The notes beneath the pieces are model-generated. The model did no database searches, was not told where the DNA came from, and saw nothing but the letters and a program-made list of their open reading frames with translations. Made by a program: the position numbers and the translations under genes. Positions 1 to 8,770 of a DNA stretch of 32,846 nucleotides are shown piece by piece. The stretch comes from a bacterium (GTDB taxonomy: Bacteria > Vulcanimicrobiota > Vulcanimicrobiia > Vulcanimicrobiales > Vulcanimicrobiaceae). Numbering within the stretch: the first letter of the stretch is position 1; each line of letters starts with the position of its first letter. Location: the NCBI GenBank assembly GCA_021778415.1, contig JAJYCL010000031.1, positions 1 through 32,846 of the forward strand, in the 5' to 3' direction.

Positions 1-299
1 CCTCAGGGTGACAAGGCTTGCATCTGTCATGCTGAGGAGCACGCGCAGCGTGCGTCTCGAAGCATAAGCCCTTCGAGACGCGCACTGCGTGCGCTCCTCA
101 GGGTAACAACCCCCTGTCATGCTGAGGAGCGATGCGCAGCATCGCGTCTCGAAGCATCATCACAACGGAGCACGCGAAGCGTGCAACATTCCCAAGCGCC
201 CCTTCGAGACGCGCACTTTGTGCGCTCCTCAGGGTGACAGGGTTTGCATCGCGTTCCGCCCTTCGAGACGCGCACTTTGTGCGCTCCTCAGGGTGACAG
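1..299. repeat. Array of dispersed palindromic repeats
   Basis: Units share CTTCGAGACGC, then a short palindrome, then TCCTCAG and GGTRACA or CATGACA. Copies in one orientation lie at about 69-108, 199-239 and 259-299, with a cut copy at 1-13. Copies in the opposite orientation lie at 25-65 and 115-157. A remnant with only the palindrome lies at 167-184. The palindrome differs between copies but stays self-complementary: GCGCACTTTGTGCGC, GCGCACTGCGTGCGC, GCGATGCGCAGCATCGC, GCACGCGCAGCGTGC. Spacing is irregular and there are no spacers, so this is not CRISPR. It resembles REP/ERIC-like intergenic repeats. The short reading frames across it look spurious. Confidence 0.9.
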
Positions 300-311
300 C
301 GCTTGTATCTG

Positions 312-884
312 TCAGGCCTTCGTGGGCGTTTGCCAGCGGGCGAAGAGGGTGTTGGGAATTGCGAACTGATCGAGAACTTTGCCGACCGTGTGCGCGATGA
401 TATCGTCAACGGATTGCGGGTGCGCGTACATCGCAGGGATCGGTGGAAGAATTGTGGCTCCGTACTCGGCAAGATTCGTCAGTAAACGCAAGTGACCGAG
501 ATGCAGCGGGGTTTCGCGCACCACCAAAACTAACCGTCGCTTCTCTTTTAAGCAGACATCGGCTGCACGCACTAATAAATTATCGTTGTAAGAATTCGCA
601 ATGCCCGATGCACTTTTCATCGAACATGGAATGACCACCATGCCGTCGGTCACAAACGAGCCGCTGGATATTGACGCAGCAAGATCATCATCGCGATGCA
701 CCACGTCCGCTAAGGCGTGAAAATCGGCCAGCGAATATGCCGTCTCCAACGCCAGCGTCCGTTCGGCGGCTTTTGAAAGAACGAGATGAACTTCAACTCC
801 GCCAACCGCGCGCAGCGCCTGCAGTGCCGTATACCCATAGGCACTTCCACTCGCTCCGCTGATGCCGACAATAATCCTTCGCAT
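312..884 (-). CDS. ubiX: Flavin prenyltransferase UbiX/Pad1 family
   Basis: 190 aa, the usual length for UbiX. This family joins a dimethylallyl group to FMN to make the prenylated FMN cofactor used by UbiD-type decarboxylases. Visible family features are the N-terminal flavin-binding GISGASGSAYG, the SSGSF and PCSMKSASGIA segments, RAADVCLKEKRRLVLVVRETP in the middle, and PPIPAMYAHP near the C-terminus. It is transcribed away from the nuclease gene at 947. No ubiD is present in the window, so its partner decarboxylase must be elsewhere. The start ATG has AAGGG immediately upstream, unusually close, so the transcript may be nearly leaderless. The 3' end runs into the repeat array. Confidence 0.93.
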   Translation of the reverse strand: MRRIIVGISGASGSAYGYTALQALRAVGGVEVHLVLSKAAERTLALETAYSLADFHALADVVHRDDDLAASISSGSFVTDGMVVIPCSMKSASGIANSYNDNLLVRAADVCLKEKRRLVLVVRETPLHLGHLRLLTNLAEYGATILPPIPAMYAHPQSVDDIIAHTVGKVLDQFAIPNTLFARWQTPTKA

Positions 885-946
885 ACCCTTGTTAGACTCG
901 CACGAGGTGCGTCGCGTTGCAACCCCTAACGTGCGTACCCCAACTG

Positions 947-1846
947 ATGAGCCAGGAATCTTTCAGACTCGCCGACCCCGTGCAGCCCGAAGTACCCACA
1001 TCCGTGCGGACGCCGAGGCGGGCACTCTCAGCGTCGTCGCTCAATGCCTACGCCACCTGCGAGCGCAAATGGTATTTCCGCTACGTTTGCAACGTCGTCG
1101 ACGACCCGGGATCGTCCGCTGCGTCCTATGGAACGGCCTTTCACGAAGCCCTCGAGGCCTTCCATAAAGTATACATGCGCCCCAACCCGGCGGAGGAAAC
1201 GGCGATGCGACGCGATCTCGCCGCCCAACTCGACCGCGTCTTTGCCGATCCGGACGCGAAGTTCTCACACGCCGTTGAACGCGAATTACAGCGCCGCCGC
1301 GCCATCCGCACGGCAGAACGCTATATCGATTGGCTCCTCGCGGAAGCTCGGTTGCACCCTTTTACCGTCGTTGGCTGCGAGGCCCATGCTCCGCTTGCAA
1401 TCGACGGGTACGACTTCACGGGATATATCGATCGCATCGATCGCGACGACACAACAGGTGATGTCACGATCTACGACTATAAGACCGGCTCGATTGCAGA
1501 AAGTGCAAAGGAATATCTTACGGATGTGCGAGCCGGAACGGAATTTCAACTGCCATTCTATTATTATGCACGATCGCAATCCGGCGAGAAGGTTGTTCGC
1601 CTTTCGCTCATTCCTCTCAAAGACTCGCTCACGCCGGTGCGTCCCGTTGCCATTGAGATCACACCATTGGTGGAAAAAGATCTCGACAAGGCACGAACAC
1701 GAATGGGCAAACTCGCAGCGACGCTGATAGAAGGGTCCCAAGACGTGTACCGCGTCGCCACCGATCCCGACGCCTGCACGTATTGCGCCTATACGCTCTC
1801 GTGCCGCAATCGCCCAGTTCCGGCCGATGAGAAATTCGGACGTTGA
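947..1846 (+). CDS. RecB-type PD-(D/E)XK nuclease, probable Fe-S cluster
   Basis: 299 aa from the ATG at 947. An in-frame upstream start at 917 is possible but adds ten residues without family features. The catalytic core is GYIDRID followed by IYDYKTG, the D...D-Y-K arrangement of the RecB/AddB/Cas4 nuclease family (PF12705-like). Four cysteines are placed as in AddB and Cas4 iron-sulfur nucleases: C38 in CERKWYFRY, and C277, C280 and C286 in CTYCAYTLSC. It likely processes DNA ends together with the helicase encoded next. The stop overlaps the helicase start by TTGA, so the two are probably translationally coupled. It is shorter than a typical full AddB, which carries helicase and nuclease in one chain. 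Cas4 is less likely because no cas genes are near. Confidence 0.85.
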   Translation: MSQESFRLADPVQPEVPTSVRTPRRALSASSLNAYATCERKWYFRYVCNVVDDPGSSAASYGTAFHEALEAFHKVYMRPNPAEETAMRRDLAAQLDRVFADPDAKFSHAVERELQRRRAIRTAERYIDWLLAEARLHPFTVVGCEAHAPLAIDGYDFTGYIDRIDRDDTTGDVTIYDYKTGSIAESAKEYLTDVRAGTEFQLPFYYYARSQSGEKVVRLSLIPLKDSLTPVRPVAIEITPLVEKDLDKARTRMGKLAATLIEGSQDVYRVATDPDACTYCAYTLSCRNRPVPADEKFGR

Positions 1847-3843
1847 GCGCGCACGTTTTTGGCGGCCCTGCAGGGTCGGGCAAATCCGCCCAACTTCGGC
1901 AACGTGTTTCCGAACTCGTCGATGCGAACGGTACCGACGCAGTGCACATACTTTGCCCCCCAATCGATCGCCTCGCTTGCGCGATGCTGGCTCGTCTTTC
2001 GATTCCCGAATCGGCCTACGAAATCATCGATGATGCTCATGCCTTTGAAGTCCTCACCTTCGCAGCACAACCGCTCTTCGATCTGCAGTGGGAAGAATTT
2101 TCTCACGGGTTAGATCCGGAAGTATCCGGGCTTCGCTCGCCGGATCGCTTTTTGATGCAAGCGTATTCCCTTTTTGGAAAACTCCAGGGCGCACTCATTG
2201 CACCGACGGCATTTCTTGATGCGTGTCTTCGAGGAGCGACGGCGTTCTATGGAAGCCCTCATAATTTAGCACATCCGAAGCTCTTATTGGACACGCCGGA
2301 AAAATACCGCTCCAGTTTAGCGGTCGATGAAAACGAACTCACACGCCAACACAAACACGAAGTGGCACTCGCGCGCATTCTCGCCAAACTCTATGAAGAG
2401 TACCTTGCCGAGTTCGAAGCGCAAGCGCAAATACCATCGTCCGGTGCTCTTTTCGCACTCGTCCAACATCTACGCGCGAATCCCGCCGATACGGCGACCT
2501 CGCTTGGGCCGCTACGCGCACTCGCCGTCGACGACGTCCATAACTGTACGCTTGCCGAAATCAGCTTACTTCGTCTCCTCGCCGATGAACCGACGTTTAC
2601 GCTCATTGTCGCCGGCGACGGCGATTCTGCCATCGCACGCTTTCGCGGTGCGCGCCCCGATCTTGCACTCGCCATAAGCAAGGATCTCACGTCACTCTCC
2701 CAGCGATTTCGTCGTCCCAGTAGCCTGCAAGTTGCCAGAGCTGCTACGCAGGAAGCAGAAGCCGAACTCGTTGCACGTTGGATCGAGAAGCAGGCATCGA
2801 CAGGGATACCGCTGCATGAGATTGCGATTATTCTTCGCAGCATGGAGCGAGCCGAACTCTACGAACGCGCACTCCTCGCTCGCGACATCCCTGCACAAAG
2901 CCTCGGCGCATGCAACCCGTTCGCTCATCGCGATGCGCTCGATGCGTTAGCACCACTTTTTTTTGCAGTGCGACCGGAACGTAGCGATTGGCTGCTCCGA
3001 CTCCTCACTTCGCCGGCGGTTGCGCTCTCCGACGCGACGCTGGCGACACTGTGCGGTGTACCGCAGGCGCAGATTGAATTGCTCGCGTCGCCAAACACGC
3101 CATCCACCCGAGACCCGCTGCGCCTTGAACGTCTGATGCGCAACGTCCTCGACGGAGATCGAGATGGAGAGCTTTCATCGGTTGCAGCGCAACGATTGGC
3201 ACGGCTTCGCGGGATGCGTACATCCTGGCTTGCCTCAGCGAATAGCGTTGATACACTCGTGACAACGATTTGGGCCGATGCACTTGCCTCAAAAACGTCT
3301 GCCGCTCGCGACACGCAACAGATCGTGCTCAAGAACCTTTTCTCGCACCTGAAGCGCTTCATCGAGACGCAACCCGATGCGCAGCTTGCCGATTATCTCG
3401 ATGAAGTCCAACGCTTACTCGACGATCCCTTTACGCGAAACGAGAAAACCGCGGAACACGGAGTTCTCTGCATCCGTTCGCTCGATTCCATTGCGGGATT
3501 GGAATTTTCAGCCGTGGCTATTCCGAACGCGCGCGCCGGATCGTTTCCACGATGGTATGTTCCCGATGCCTTTCTTTTTAGTCCGCAAGCGGGAATAATC
3601 GCCAGAGATAACGTCGGCGACGCGCGAGCCTCGCGCACGGCAAAAATCACGCACTATCTTGCAAAGAACGGCACGCGGCAGCGCTACAATGAACAGGAAC
3701 GCATGGCCTTTGAGTACGCTCTCTCGCGAGCCACGCAAGCCATTCTCGTCACCGCATCGGGACGCCCGACGATGGGGCGCACGGCTCCGGAGTTCTGCGA
3801 AGAGTTTCGCATGCGACCCGGCGTAACGGAGTTTCGCGCATGA
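1843..3843 (+). CDS. UvrD/AddB-like superfamily 1 helicase
   Basis: 666 aa from a TTG start that overlaps the nuclease stop (TTGA). Motifs in order: Walker A GGPAGSGKS at residues 6-14; a motif II-like LAVDDVHN near 225-232; motif III-like AGDGDSAIARFRGA; motif V-like SIAGLEFSAVAIPNA; and motif VI-like ALSRATQA near the C-terminus. This is the pattern of UvrD/RecB/AddB helicases. Motif II reads DDVH where active members usually have DE-x-Q/H, so ATP hydrolysis may be altered. No nuclease domain is visible in this chain; it lies in the preceding gene. The likely role is unwinding DNA ends for recombination. It could also act in a dedicated repair pathway, since no AddA/RecC partner is in the window. 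Confidence 0.8.
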   Translation: MSAHVFGGPAGSGKSAQLRQRVSELVDANGTDAVHILCPPIDRLACAMLARLSIPESAYEIIDDAHAFEVLTFAAQPLFDLQWEEFSHGLDPEVSGLRSPDRFLMQAYSLFGKLQGALIAPTAFLDACLRGATAFYGSPHNLAHPKLLLDTPEKYRSSLAVDENELTRQHKHEVALARILAKLYEEYLAEFEAQAQIPSSGALFALVQHLRANPADTATSLGPLRALAVDDVHNCTLAEISLLRLLADEPTFTLIVAGDGDSAIARFRGARPDLALAISKDLTSLSQRFRRPSSLQVARAATQEAEAELVARWIEKQASTGIPLHEIAIILRSMERAELYERALLARDIPAQSLGACNPFAHRDALDALAPLFFAVRPERSDWLLRLLTSPAVALSDATLATLCGVPQAQIELLASPNTPSTRDPLRLERLMRNVLDGDRDGELSSVAAQRLARLRGMRTSWLASANSVDTLVTTIWADALASKTSAARDTQQIVLKNLFSHLKRFIETQPDAQLADYLDEVQRLLDDPFTRNEKTAEHGVLCIRSLDSIAGLEFSAVAIPNARAGSFPRWYVPDAFLFSPQAGIIARDNVGDARASRTAKITHYLAKNGTRQRYNEQERMAFEYALSRATQAILVTASGRPTMGRTAPEFCEEFRMRPGVTEFRA

Positions 3844-4805
3844 GTTTTGAACTGCGCGAACTTTCTTGCGATGAGTACGCAGAACGCGTTCTCCCACTGA
3901 CGCACAGCCTATGGGCGGGAACGCGAGATGTTGTGCATTACATCGACGATAATCTCGCCCTCGCCAATACGACCTGGGGGAAAAAGCACTTCCGCACCTG
4001 GGGTCTCTTCAACGGCGACGAACTCGTCGCTTCGCATAAGACCTATGCGCGCGAGGTACTGCACGAAGATCGACACTTAAGCGCCATCGGGATCGGTGCC
4101 GTGTTTACACCGCCGGAATTTCGCGGGCGGGGATATGCAAGCAGTATGCTGGCCAGAAGTTTGGACGAGTGCAAGCGCCGAGGGGATGACGCGATGTTTC
4201 TCTTCTCGGATATCGCTCCCGTATTCTATGAGAGCATCGGCTTCGTTGCCCTGGCGTCGCGAGCGATCACCATTCGCGCAGATAACGTCGTTCCGGCGCG
4301 CATCCCCGTCCGCAGCATTGAAAATTCCGATGCGACCGCCATTCGCGCGTGTTTTACGGCCGCTGATGTCTCACGCTCGTCGCGATTTCTACGCTCACCG
4401 GCCTGGTGGCAGTGGGCTCAAACCCGACTCGATCAGGGAAGCGAACATCCTCGAGGGGCGGTTGTCGGCCTGATGATCGGAACGTCGGAAAAAGTGGACG
4501 GCTATGTGATCGGCGTGCGCATGCCAAGTCGCGACGCGTTCATTCTCGATGAATGCGGCCTTGCCGATCCCTCGGCATCGGAAATTCTTGCCACCCTCTT
4601 ACGCAGTGCAGCCGGTGATTTACATCGCATTACCGGATGGCTTCCGCCGAACCCCCTGCGATCACTTTTGCCACGCGGTTCGGTGCATCGACGCCGAAGC
4701 GCGACGTTGATGATCGCGCCGGTTTCGCGCGCCGGAAAAACGTGGGTCAAAGAACTCGAATTGCGTGATTCAGGTGATCCCGTTTGGGCGCTCGATCATG
4801 TCTGA
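3840..4805 (+). CDS. GNAT-family N-acetyltransferase
   Basis: 321 aa. The N-terminal half is a GNAT fold: acetyl-CoA-binding motif RGRGYAS at residues 95-101, then FLFSDIAPVFYESIGF, a common GNAT ending. Length and layout resemble Eis-like acetyltransferases with an extra C-terminal part; I cannot assign residues from about 160 onward. The substrate is unknown. The start overlaps the helicase stop by ATGA, placing it third in the nuclease/helicase operon, though a role in DNA repair is not implied by the sequence. The 3' end overlaps the convergent dinB gene by 36 bp. Confidence 0.82.
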   Translation: MSFELRELSCDEYAERVLPLTHSLWAGTRDVVHYIDDNLALANTTWGKKHFRTWGLFNGDELVASHKTYAREVLHEDRHLSAIGIGAVFTPPEFRGRGYASSMLARSLDECKRRGDDAMFLFSDIAPVFYESIGFVALASRAITIRADNVVPARIPVRSIENSDATAIRACFTAADVSRSSRFLRSPAWWQWAQTRLDQGSEHPRGAVVGLMIGTSEKVDGYVIGVRMPSRDAFILDECGLADPSASEILATLLRSAAGDLHRITGWLPPNPLRSLLPRGSVHRRRSATLMIAPVSRAGKTWVKELELRDSGDPVWALDHV

Positions 4806-5840
4806 GAATGACAATTGTGCCGGCTGCTCCTCAATAAAATTCGCGACGCGCGTTCCTAAAAGGCGAACAGCCGCGTCACCATGATCGCTTCGTCGCAAAC
4901 ACCAACGAGCTGCGGCATAAATGCGCCGGGCGTCGGCCACGGGCTCGCGCAGACTCACTTGACGCCCGCGTACGGTAAAATCCGCAAGTTTAAGTTTTAC
5001 TCCCACCGTCCCGGCCCAAAGATGTTCTCGTTCGAGCGTTTGCGCAAGTTCTTCGGCCTGTAGACGCAACGTCCGAAGCAGTACTCGCTCGTTATCGACA
5101 TCATACTCGAAGGTTTCTTCCGTCGAAATCGATTTCGTTTCACGTTCCGGCTGAACTTGACGCTCATCGATGCCACGCGCGAGGTTTGCGAAAAACGATG
5201 CCGAGGAGCCGAGCAAAACATCCGCCGTATGCGGATCGAGTCGCGCAAGATCACCGATGGTGAGTATAGCCGCCTGCTCGAGCCGAGCTTTGGTTTTTGG
5301 CCCAATTCCCCACAGTTGCCCCACGGATAACGGCGCGAGGAACTCTGCTTCCTCACCGGGCGGCACGCAACATATGCCGTTGGGTTTATTCATTTCCGAT
5401 GCGATTTTTGCGACGACTTTACTGCTGCCCACACCGGCACTCGCCGTTAATCGCGTCTGTTGGGCAATGAGATCGCGAAGTCGATTTGTGTAAATGCACG
5501 CATCCACATACGGCATCTCTCCGAGATCGATAAACGCTTCGTCAAGAGAGAGGCCCTCAACGGGGTAGCCGTCCGCTCGCAAAATCGCAAATACCTGTGC
5601 CGATAGCGTTTTGTACCGCGCCATTTCCGGCGGCACGACGATGAGTTGCGGGCAAAGTTCCAGAGCTCGATACAATGGTATTGCCGAGCGAATTTTAAAG
5701 GGGCGGGCTTCGTATGATGCGGTGAGCACAACGCTTCGCCGGCCAGAAAACGCTACGACAAGCGGTTTTCCCCGTAATTCGGGATGATCGAGCAGGGCAA
5801 CCGATGCATAAAACGCATCGAGATCGAGGTGCGCAATCAA
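4770..5840 (-). CDS. dinB: DNA polymerase IV (Y-family)
   Basis: 356 aa, normal for DinB. It copies damaged templates as an error-prone translesion polymerase. Visible features are the palm motif HLDLDAFYASV at residues 4-14 with metal-binding Asp and steric-gate aromatic, SLDEAFIDL with D100-E101, the helix-hairpin-helix LWGIGPKTKARL, and a little-finger domain. The C-terminal AQLSFSD resembles a sliding-clamp-binding QLxLF-type motif. TTG start overlapping the nfo stop by TTGA, so it is the last gene of the six-gene chain. No LexA-type box was recognised upstream, but its promoter is probably far away at the NUDIX gene. Confidence 0.95.
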   Translation of the reverse strand: MIAHLDLDAFYASVALLDHPELRGKPLVVAFSGRRSVVLTASYEARPFKIRSAIPLYRALELCPQLIVVPPEMARYKTLSAQVFAILRADGYPVEGLSLDEAFIDLGEMPYVDACIYTNRLRDLIAQQTRLTASAGVGSSKVVAKIASEMNKPNGICCVPPGEEAEFLAPLSVGQLWGIGPKTKARLEQAAILTIGDLARLDPHTADVLLGSSASFFANLARGIDERQVQPERETKSISTEETFEYDVDNERVLLRTLRLQAEELAQTLEREHLWAGTVGVKLKLADFTVRGRQVSLREPVADARRIYAAARWCLRRSDHGDAAVRLLGTRVANFIEEQPAQLSFSDMIERPNGIT

Positions 5841-6661
5841 CTCAAAGCGCGCAGCGTCGCCATATTCCGAGCGTCGTCCGCTTCGTCTCCGGGAGTCTCA
5901 AGGATTGCCGTTTTGTGTTTGAGATCGGAGCGGTGAAGCAGATAAGCAAACGCCTCGCGGCCGATATTGCCTTCGCCGATATGCCAATGCCGATCCTTAT
6001 TGCCGCCAAGCGGAATCTGCGTATCGTTAAAGTGAAACATCACGATGCGATCTATCCCGAGTTTTTCTGCGGCTTCATCGATAAATGCCTTGGGATCGGC
6101 ATGCAAATCGTACCCGGCGGCCCACGCGTGCGCGGTATCCAAGCAGATCCCCAATTGCGGATGATCGACGGCTTTTACAAACTGCGCAAGCTCATCGAGT
6201 GTGCCACCGGCTAATGCACCGGCTCCGGCCGAATTTTCCAGCACGAGAGTCACGCCGGGGCGAATCGATGCTACTACTGCGCTTAGCGCACGCACGATTG
6301 CCGTAAAGCCTTCCTTACGATCTCGTTTTCCGTACGAACCCAAGTGCGTATTGACATAATCGATGCCGCCAACGGCAGCGGTCTCGAGGTCGTGGGCCAG
6401 TAAACGCTGCGACCCCTGCGAGATTCGTTCTTCTTCACTTGCCAAGTTAATAAGATACGGCGTGTGGATTACGCAGCGCTGGATACCGGCAGCCTTGCGC
6501 AGTTCTGCGAACGCACGTTGAGCCGGTTCGTTAATAGGGGAAACACGATAGGTGCGCGGGTTCGAGGAAAATATCTGAATCGCCGTGCAACCGAGATGTT
6601 GTGCATACGAAACGGCATGTTCGTATCCATCTCCGACGGCAACATGCACGCCGATGTTCAC
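5837..6661 (-). CDS. nfo: Deoxyribonuclease IV (AP endonuclease)
   Basis: 274 aa, typical for EndoIV. It cuts 5' of abasic sites in base excision repair, using three Zn ions in a TIM barrel. Family segments: GVHVAVGDGYEHAV at the N-terminus, QIFSSNPRTYR, LVLENSAGAG, GICLDTAHAWAAGYDL, and HFNDTQIPLGGNKDRHWHIG with metal-binding His and Asp residues. GTG start overlapping the methyltransferase stop by GTGA; its own stop overlaps dinB by TTGA. Placement beside dinB makes sense as a DNA damage tolerance pair. Confidence 0.95.
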   Translation of the reverse strand: MNIGVHVAVGDGYEHAVSYAQHLGCTAIQIFSSNPRTYRVSPINEPAQRAFAELRKAAGIQRCVIHTPYLINLASEEERISQGSQRLLAHDLETAAVGGIDYVNTHLGSYGKRDRKEGFTAIVRALSAVVASIRPGVTLVLENSAGAGALAGGTLDELAQFVKAVDHPQLGICLDTAHAWAAGYDLHADPKAFIDEAAEKLGIDRIVMFHFNDTQIPLGGNKDRHWHIGEGNIGREAFAYLLHRSDLKHKTAILETPGDEADDARNMATLRALS

Positions 6662-7374
6662 GATTTAGGGCGATTCCCCGTATACATGTACACTAGGTAG
6701 GCAAGACTCAAATAGGGATTCCCATCGCCGAAGCGCGCGCTGAGGCGCTTTTGCAAGCGCTTTTCATAGGATTTCGTATCACCATTGCAGGCCTCCGAAA
6801 TTTCCGGACGTGCGATTTGCTCGGCGACAATATCGGAAATCCGTTGCGTGCGCCGCCAGGGAATCACGCGAAGCGTTTGATTCTCCAGTGACGGGGCGGC
6901 ATAAAATTCGCGAAATCCACGGACAAGACCCGATGAAATCCAGGTAAAACCGCTCTCTTTCGCAGCAGCGATACATTCATCGCTTACCGGATCTTCACTC
7001 ATTTGATTACGCCACCAGGCGGCAAAAATTCCGCCCGGTACGAGTAGGCGCGCCGCCTCTTCGATACAACGTGAACCATCGTATCGATGAAGCGCGTCAC
7101 CGGAAATGGCGACATCGAAACTTTCGGCTTGCAGTCCCGTCCGTTCGGGCGATGCTTCCTTCCAGGTCGCGCTCGGATACTCGGTCTTCGCCCGAGCGAG
7201 CAGCGTGGAGTTATCATCGATGCCGGTTACGGAGAAGCCGTTGGCAATGAGTGGTTCGCTGGTCCTGCCGATACCGCAGCCGAAGTCCACGATCCGCGCA
7301 TGCTCGCGCAGTCCAAGATCGACCAATCGATCGTAAATCTCAGCGGGGTATACCGGTGCTACGAGTTCCGTCAT
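6658..7374 (-). CDS. Class I SAM-dependent methyltransferase
   Basis: 238 aa. The SAM-binding motif I is RIVDFGCGIGRTSEP at about residues 23-37, followed by VTGIDDN (acidic loop after beta-2), AESFDVAISGDALHRY (motif around beta-4) and LLVPGGIFAAWW (beta-5), as in the Methyltransf_11 group. The C-terminal third has no recognisable signature, and the substrate is not predictable. Start ATG overlaps the scpB stop by ATGA; its stop overlaps nfo. It sits between segregation and repair genes, but methylation of DNA is not suggested because no DNA target motif (NPPY/DPPY) is seen. Confidence 0.85.
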   Translation of the reverse strand: MTELVAPVYPAEIYDRLVDLGLREHARIVDFGCGIGRTSEPLIANGFSVTGIDDNSTLLARAKTEYPSATWKEASPERTGLQAESFDVAISGDALHRYDGSRCIEEAARLLVPGGIFAAWWRNQMSEDPVSDECIAAAKESGFTWISSGLVRGFREFYAAPSLENQTLRVIPWRRTQRISDIVAEQIARPEISEACNGDTKSYEKRLQKRLSARFGDGNPYLSLAYLVYMYTGNRPKS

Positions 7375-7985
7375 GCCAAAACTTCCACGTCGACTTCCTC
7401 GGGAGTATTGAGGGGTAACGGCTGCTCGGCGACAAGCAAATCAAGCTCGAGGGGCTGTCCTGGTTCAAGTTCCAGTTCCGGAAGATCGGCAAGCGATCGA
7501 AGGCCGAATGATTCTAAGAACAATGGCGTGGTGCCATATTGCATCGGGCGCCCGATGACATCCTTACGGCCGGACTCGGCAATAAGATTGCGCTCCAATA
7601 ATGTACTGACAACACTATCGGAATTGACTCCGCGAATCGATTCGATTTCGCCCTTGGTGACCGGTTGCATATGAGCGATAATCGCCAATGTCTCCAAAGC
7701 AGGCGTGGACAGCGTCGATTTCGGTGGCAAGAGGTACGCTTCGACGGCATCGCGAGCAATCGCCGATGTTGCAAAGCGGTAGCCGCCGGCGACTTCCCGT
7801 AGCACGATTCCGCGATCTGCATACAGTGCTTCTATCGACTGCAACGCAACGGCAACGTCGGCTTCATCCGCGCGAGCGAGCTTGGCGAGCTGTTTTATCG
7901 AGAGCGGTTCGCTTGCGACGAAAAGTAATGCCTCGAGCACATACGTCAAATCGATTTCAGGTGTGGGTTCGGGTTGCTCGGTCAC
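7371..7985 (-). CDS. scpB: Segregation and condensation protein B
   Basis: 204 aa. ScpB is the dimeric winged-helix subunit of the SMC-ScpA-ScpB condensin. The N-terminal LTYVLEALLFVASEPLSIKQLAKL is diagnostic of the family, as are YRFATS, LSTPALETLAIIAHMQPVTKGEIE and the second winged helix NLIAESGRKDVIGRPMQYGTT. The last 30 residues are acidic and probably disordered. GTG start overlapping scpA by GTGA. The order scpA-scpB matches most bacteria. Confidence 0.95.
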   Translation of the reverse strand: MTEQPEPTPEIDLTYVLEALLFVASEPLSIKQLAKLARADEADVAVALQSIEALYADRGIVLREVAGGYRFATSAIARDAVEAYLLPPKSTLSTPALETLAIIAHMQPVTKGEIESIRGVNSDSVVSTLLERNLIAESGRKDVIGRPMQYGTTPLFLESFGLRSLADLPELELEPGQPLELDLLVAEQPLPLNTPEEVDVEVLA

Positions 7986-8770
7986 TGGGAAACCTCGTGA
8001 GAAATTGTGGCTGGAACGATGCGAATATCATCGAACGCATCGACTTGTTCGACATCGACGCGACGACGGCGAATTAACTCAAGCACTGCAAGGAAGGTTA
8101 CGACGATCACCTCTCGGGTCATGCCGAGTTCATGGCAAAGTTCCGAGAACAGGGCCTCCCCGCGTTCGCGTACACGTTTGGCCACGTAATCCATTTGGGC
8201 GATCAGGGTAATACGCTCGCGCACAATCGTGCGTTTTTCGGGACGTGCTTGACGCAGCATCGCTAAGAATGCACGCTTGAGGCGTTCGGGATCGACGCGA
8301 TAGCGCTGGATGAGATCTCCGAGCGGATCCCCGGAATCCCGATAGTAGAATCCGGAGGCTTCGCTCTGCTTCGTGCGGAGTTGATCGCCAATTTCGCGAT
8401 ATTTCGAATACGCGATGAGCCGCTTACGAAGTCGCTCTTCAACTTGTTCGGGCGTCTCGGCATCCTCATCCATAAACTCTTGCGGAATGGGCGGCAAGAG
8501 CGCCTTGGATTTTAGGAAGAGCAACGTTGCGGCGATCACCAAATATTCGGCGGCCACTTCAACGTTGAGATCTTCCATCATCGAAACGTACGCCAGATAC
8601 TGCGCGGCCATACTCGCGAGCGGAACGGTGGCGATATCGAGTTGATGATCTTTCACGAGCGACAGCAGCAAATCCAGCGGTCCGTCAAAGACGTCCAAAC
8701 GCACGAGACAAGCGCTATCATCCACCGTCGCCGTGGACGACGCGGAAAGTTCCAGGGTTTCCGTGCTCAA
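7982..8770 (-). CDS. scpA: Segregation and condensation protein A (kleisin)
   Basis: 262 aa. ScpA is the kleisin that bridges the SMC heads. The conserved N-terminal part LDVFDGPLDLLLSLVKDHQLDI at about residues 24-45 binds the SMC neck, followed by AAEYLVIAATLLFLKSKALLP. A C-terminal winged helix ends in FLAVLELIRRRRVDVEQVDAFDDI. TTG start overlapping the NUDIX stop by TTGA. No smc gene is in the window. Confidence 0.95.
   Translation of the reverse strand: MSTETLELSASSTATVDDSACLVRLDVFDGPLDLLLSLVKDHQLDIATVPLASMAAQYLAYVSMMEDLNVEVAAEYLVIAATLLFLKSKALLPPIPQEFMDEDAETPEQVEERLRKRLIAYSKYREIGDQLRTKQSEASGFYYRDSGDPLGDLIQRYRVDPERLKRAFLAMLRQARPEKRTIVRERITLIAQMDYVAKRVRERGEALFSELCHELGMTREVIVVTFLAVLELIRRRRVDVEQVDAFDDIRIVPATISHEVSQ

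Noticed and set aside
1-299. CRISPR array
   Set aside because: Units alternate in orientation, spacing is irregular, there are no unique spacers of constant length and no cas genes.
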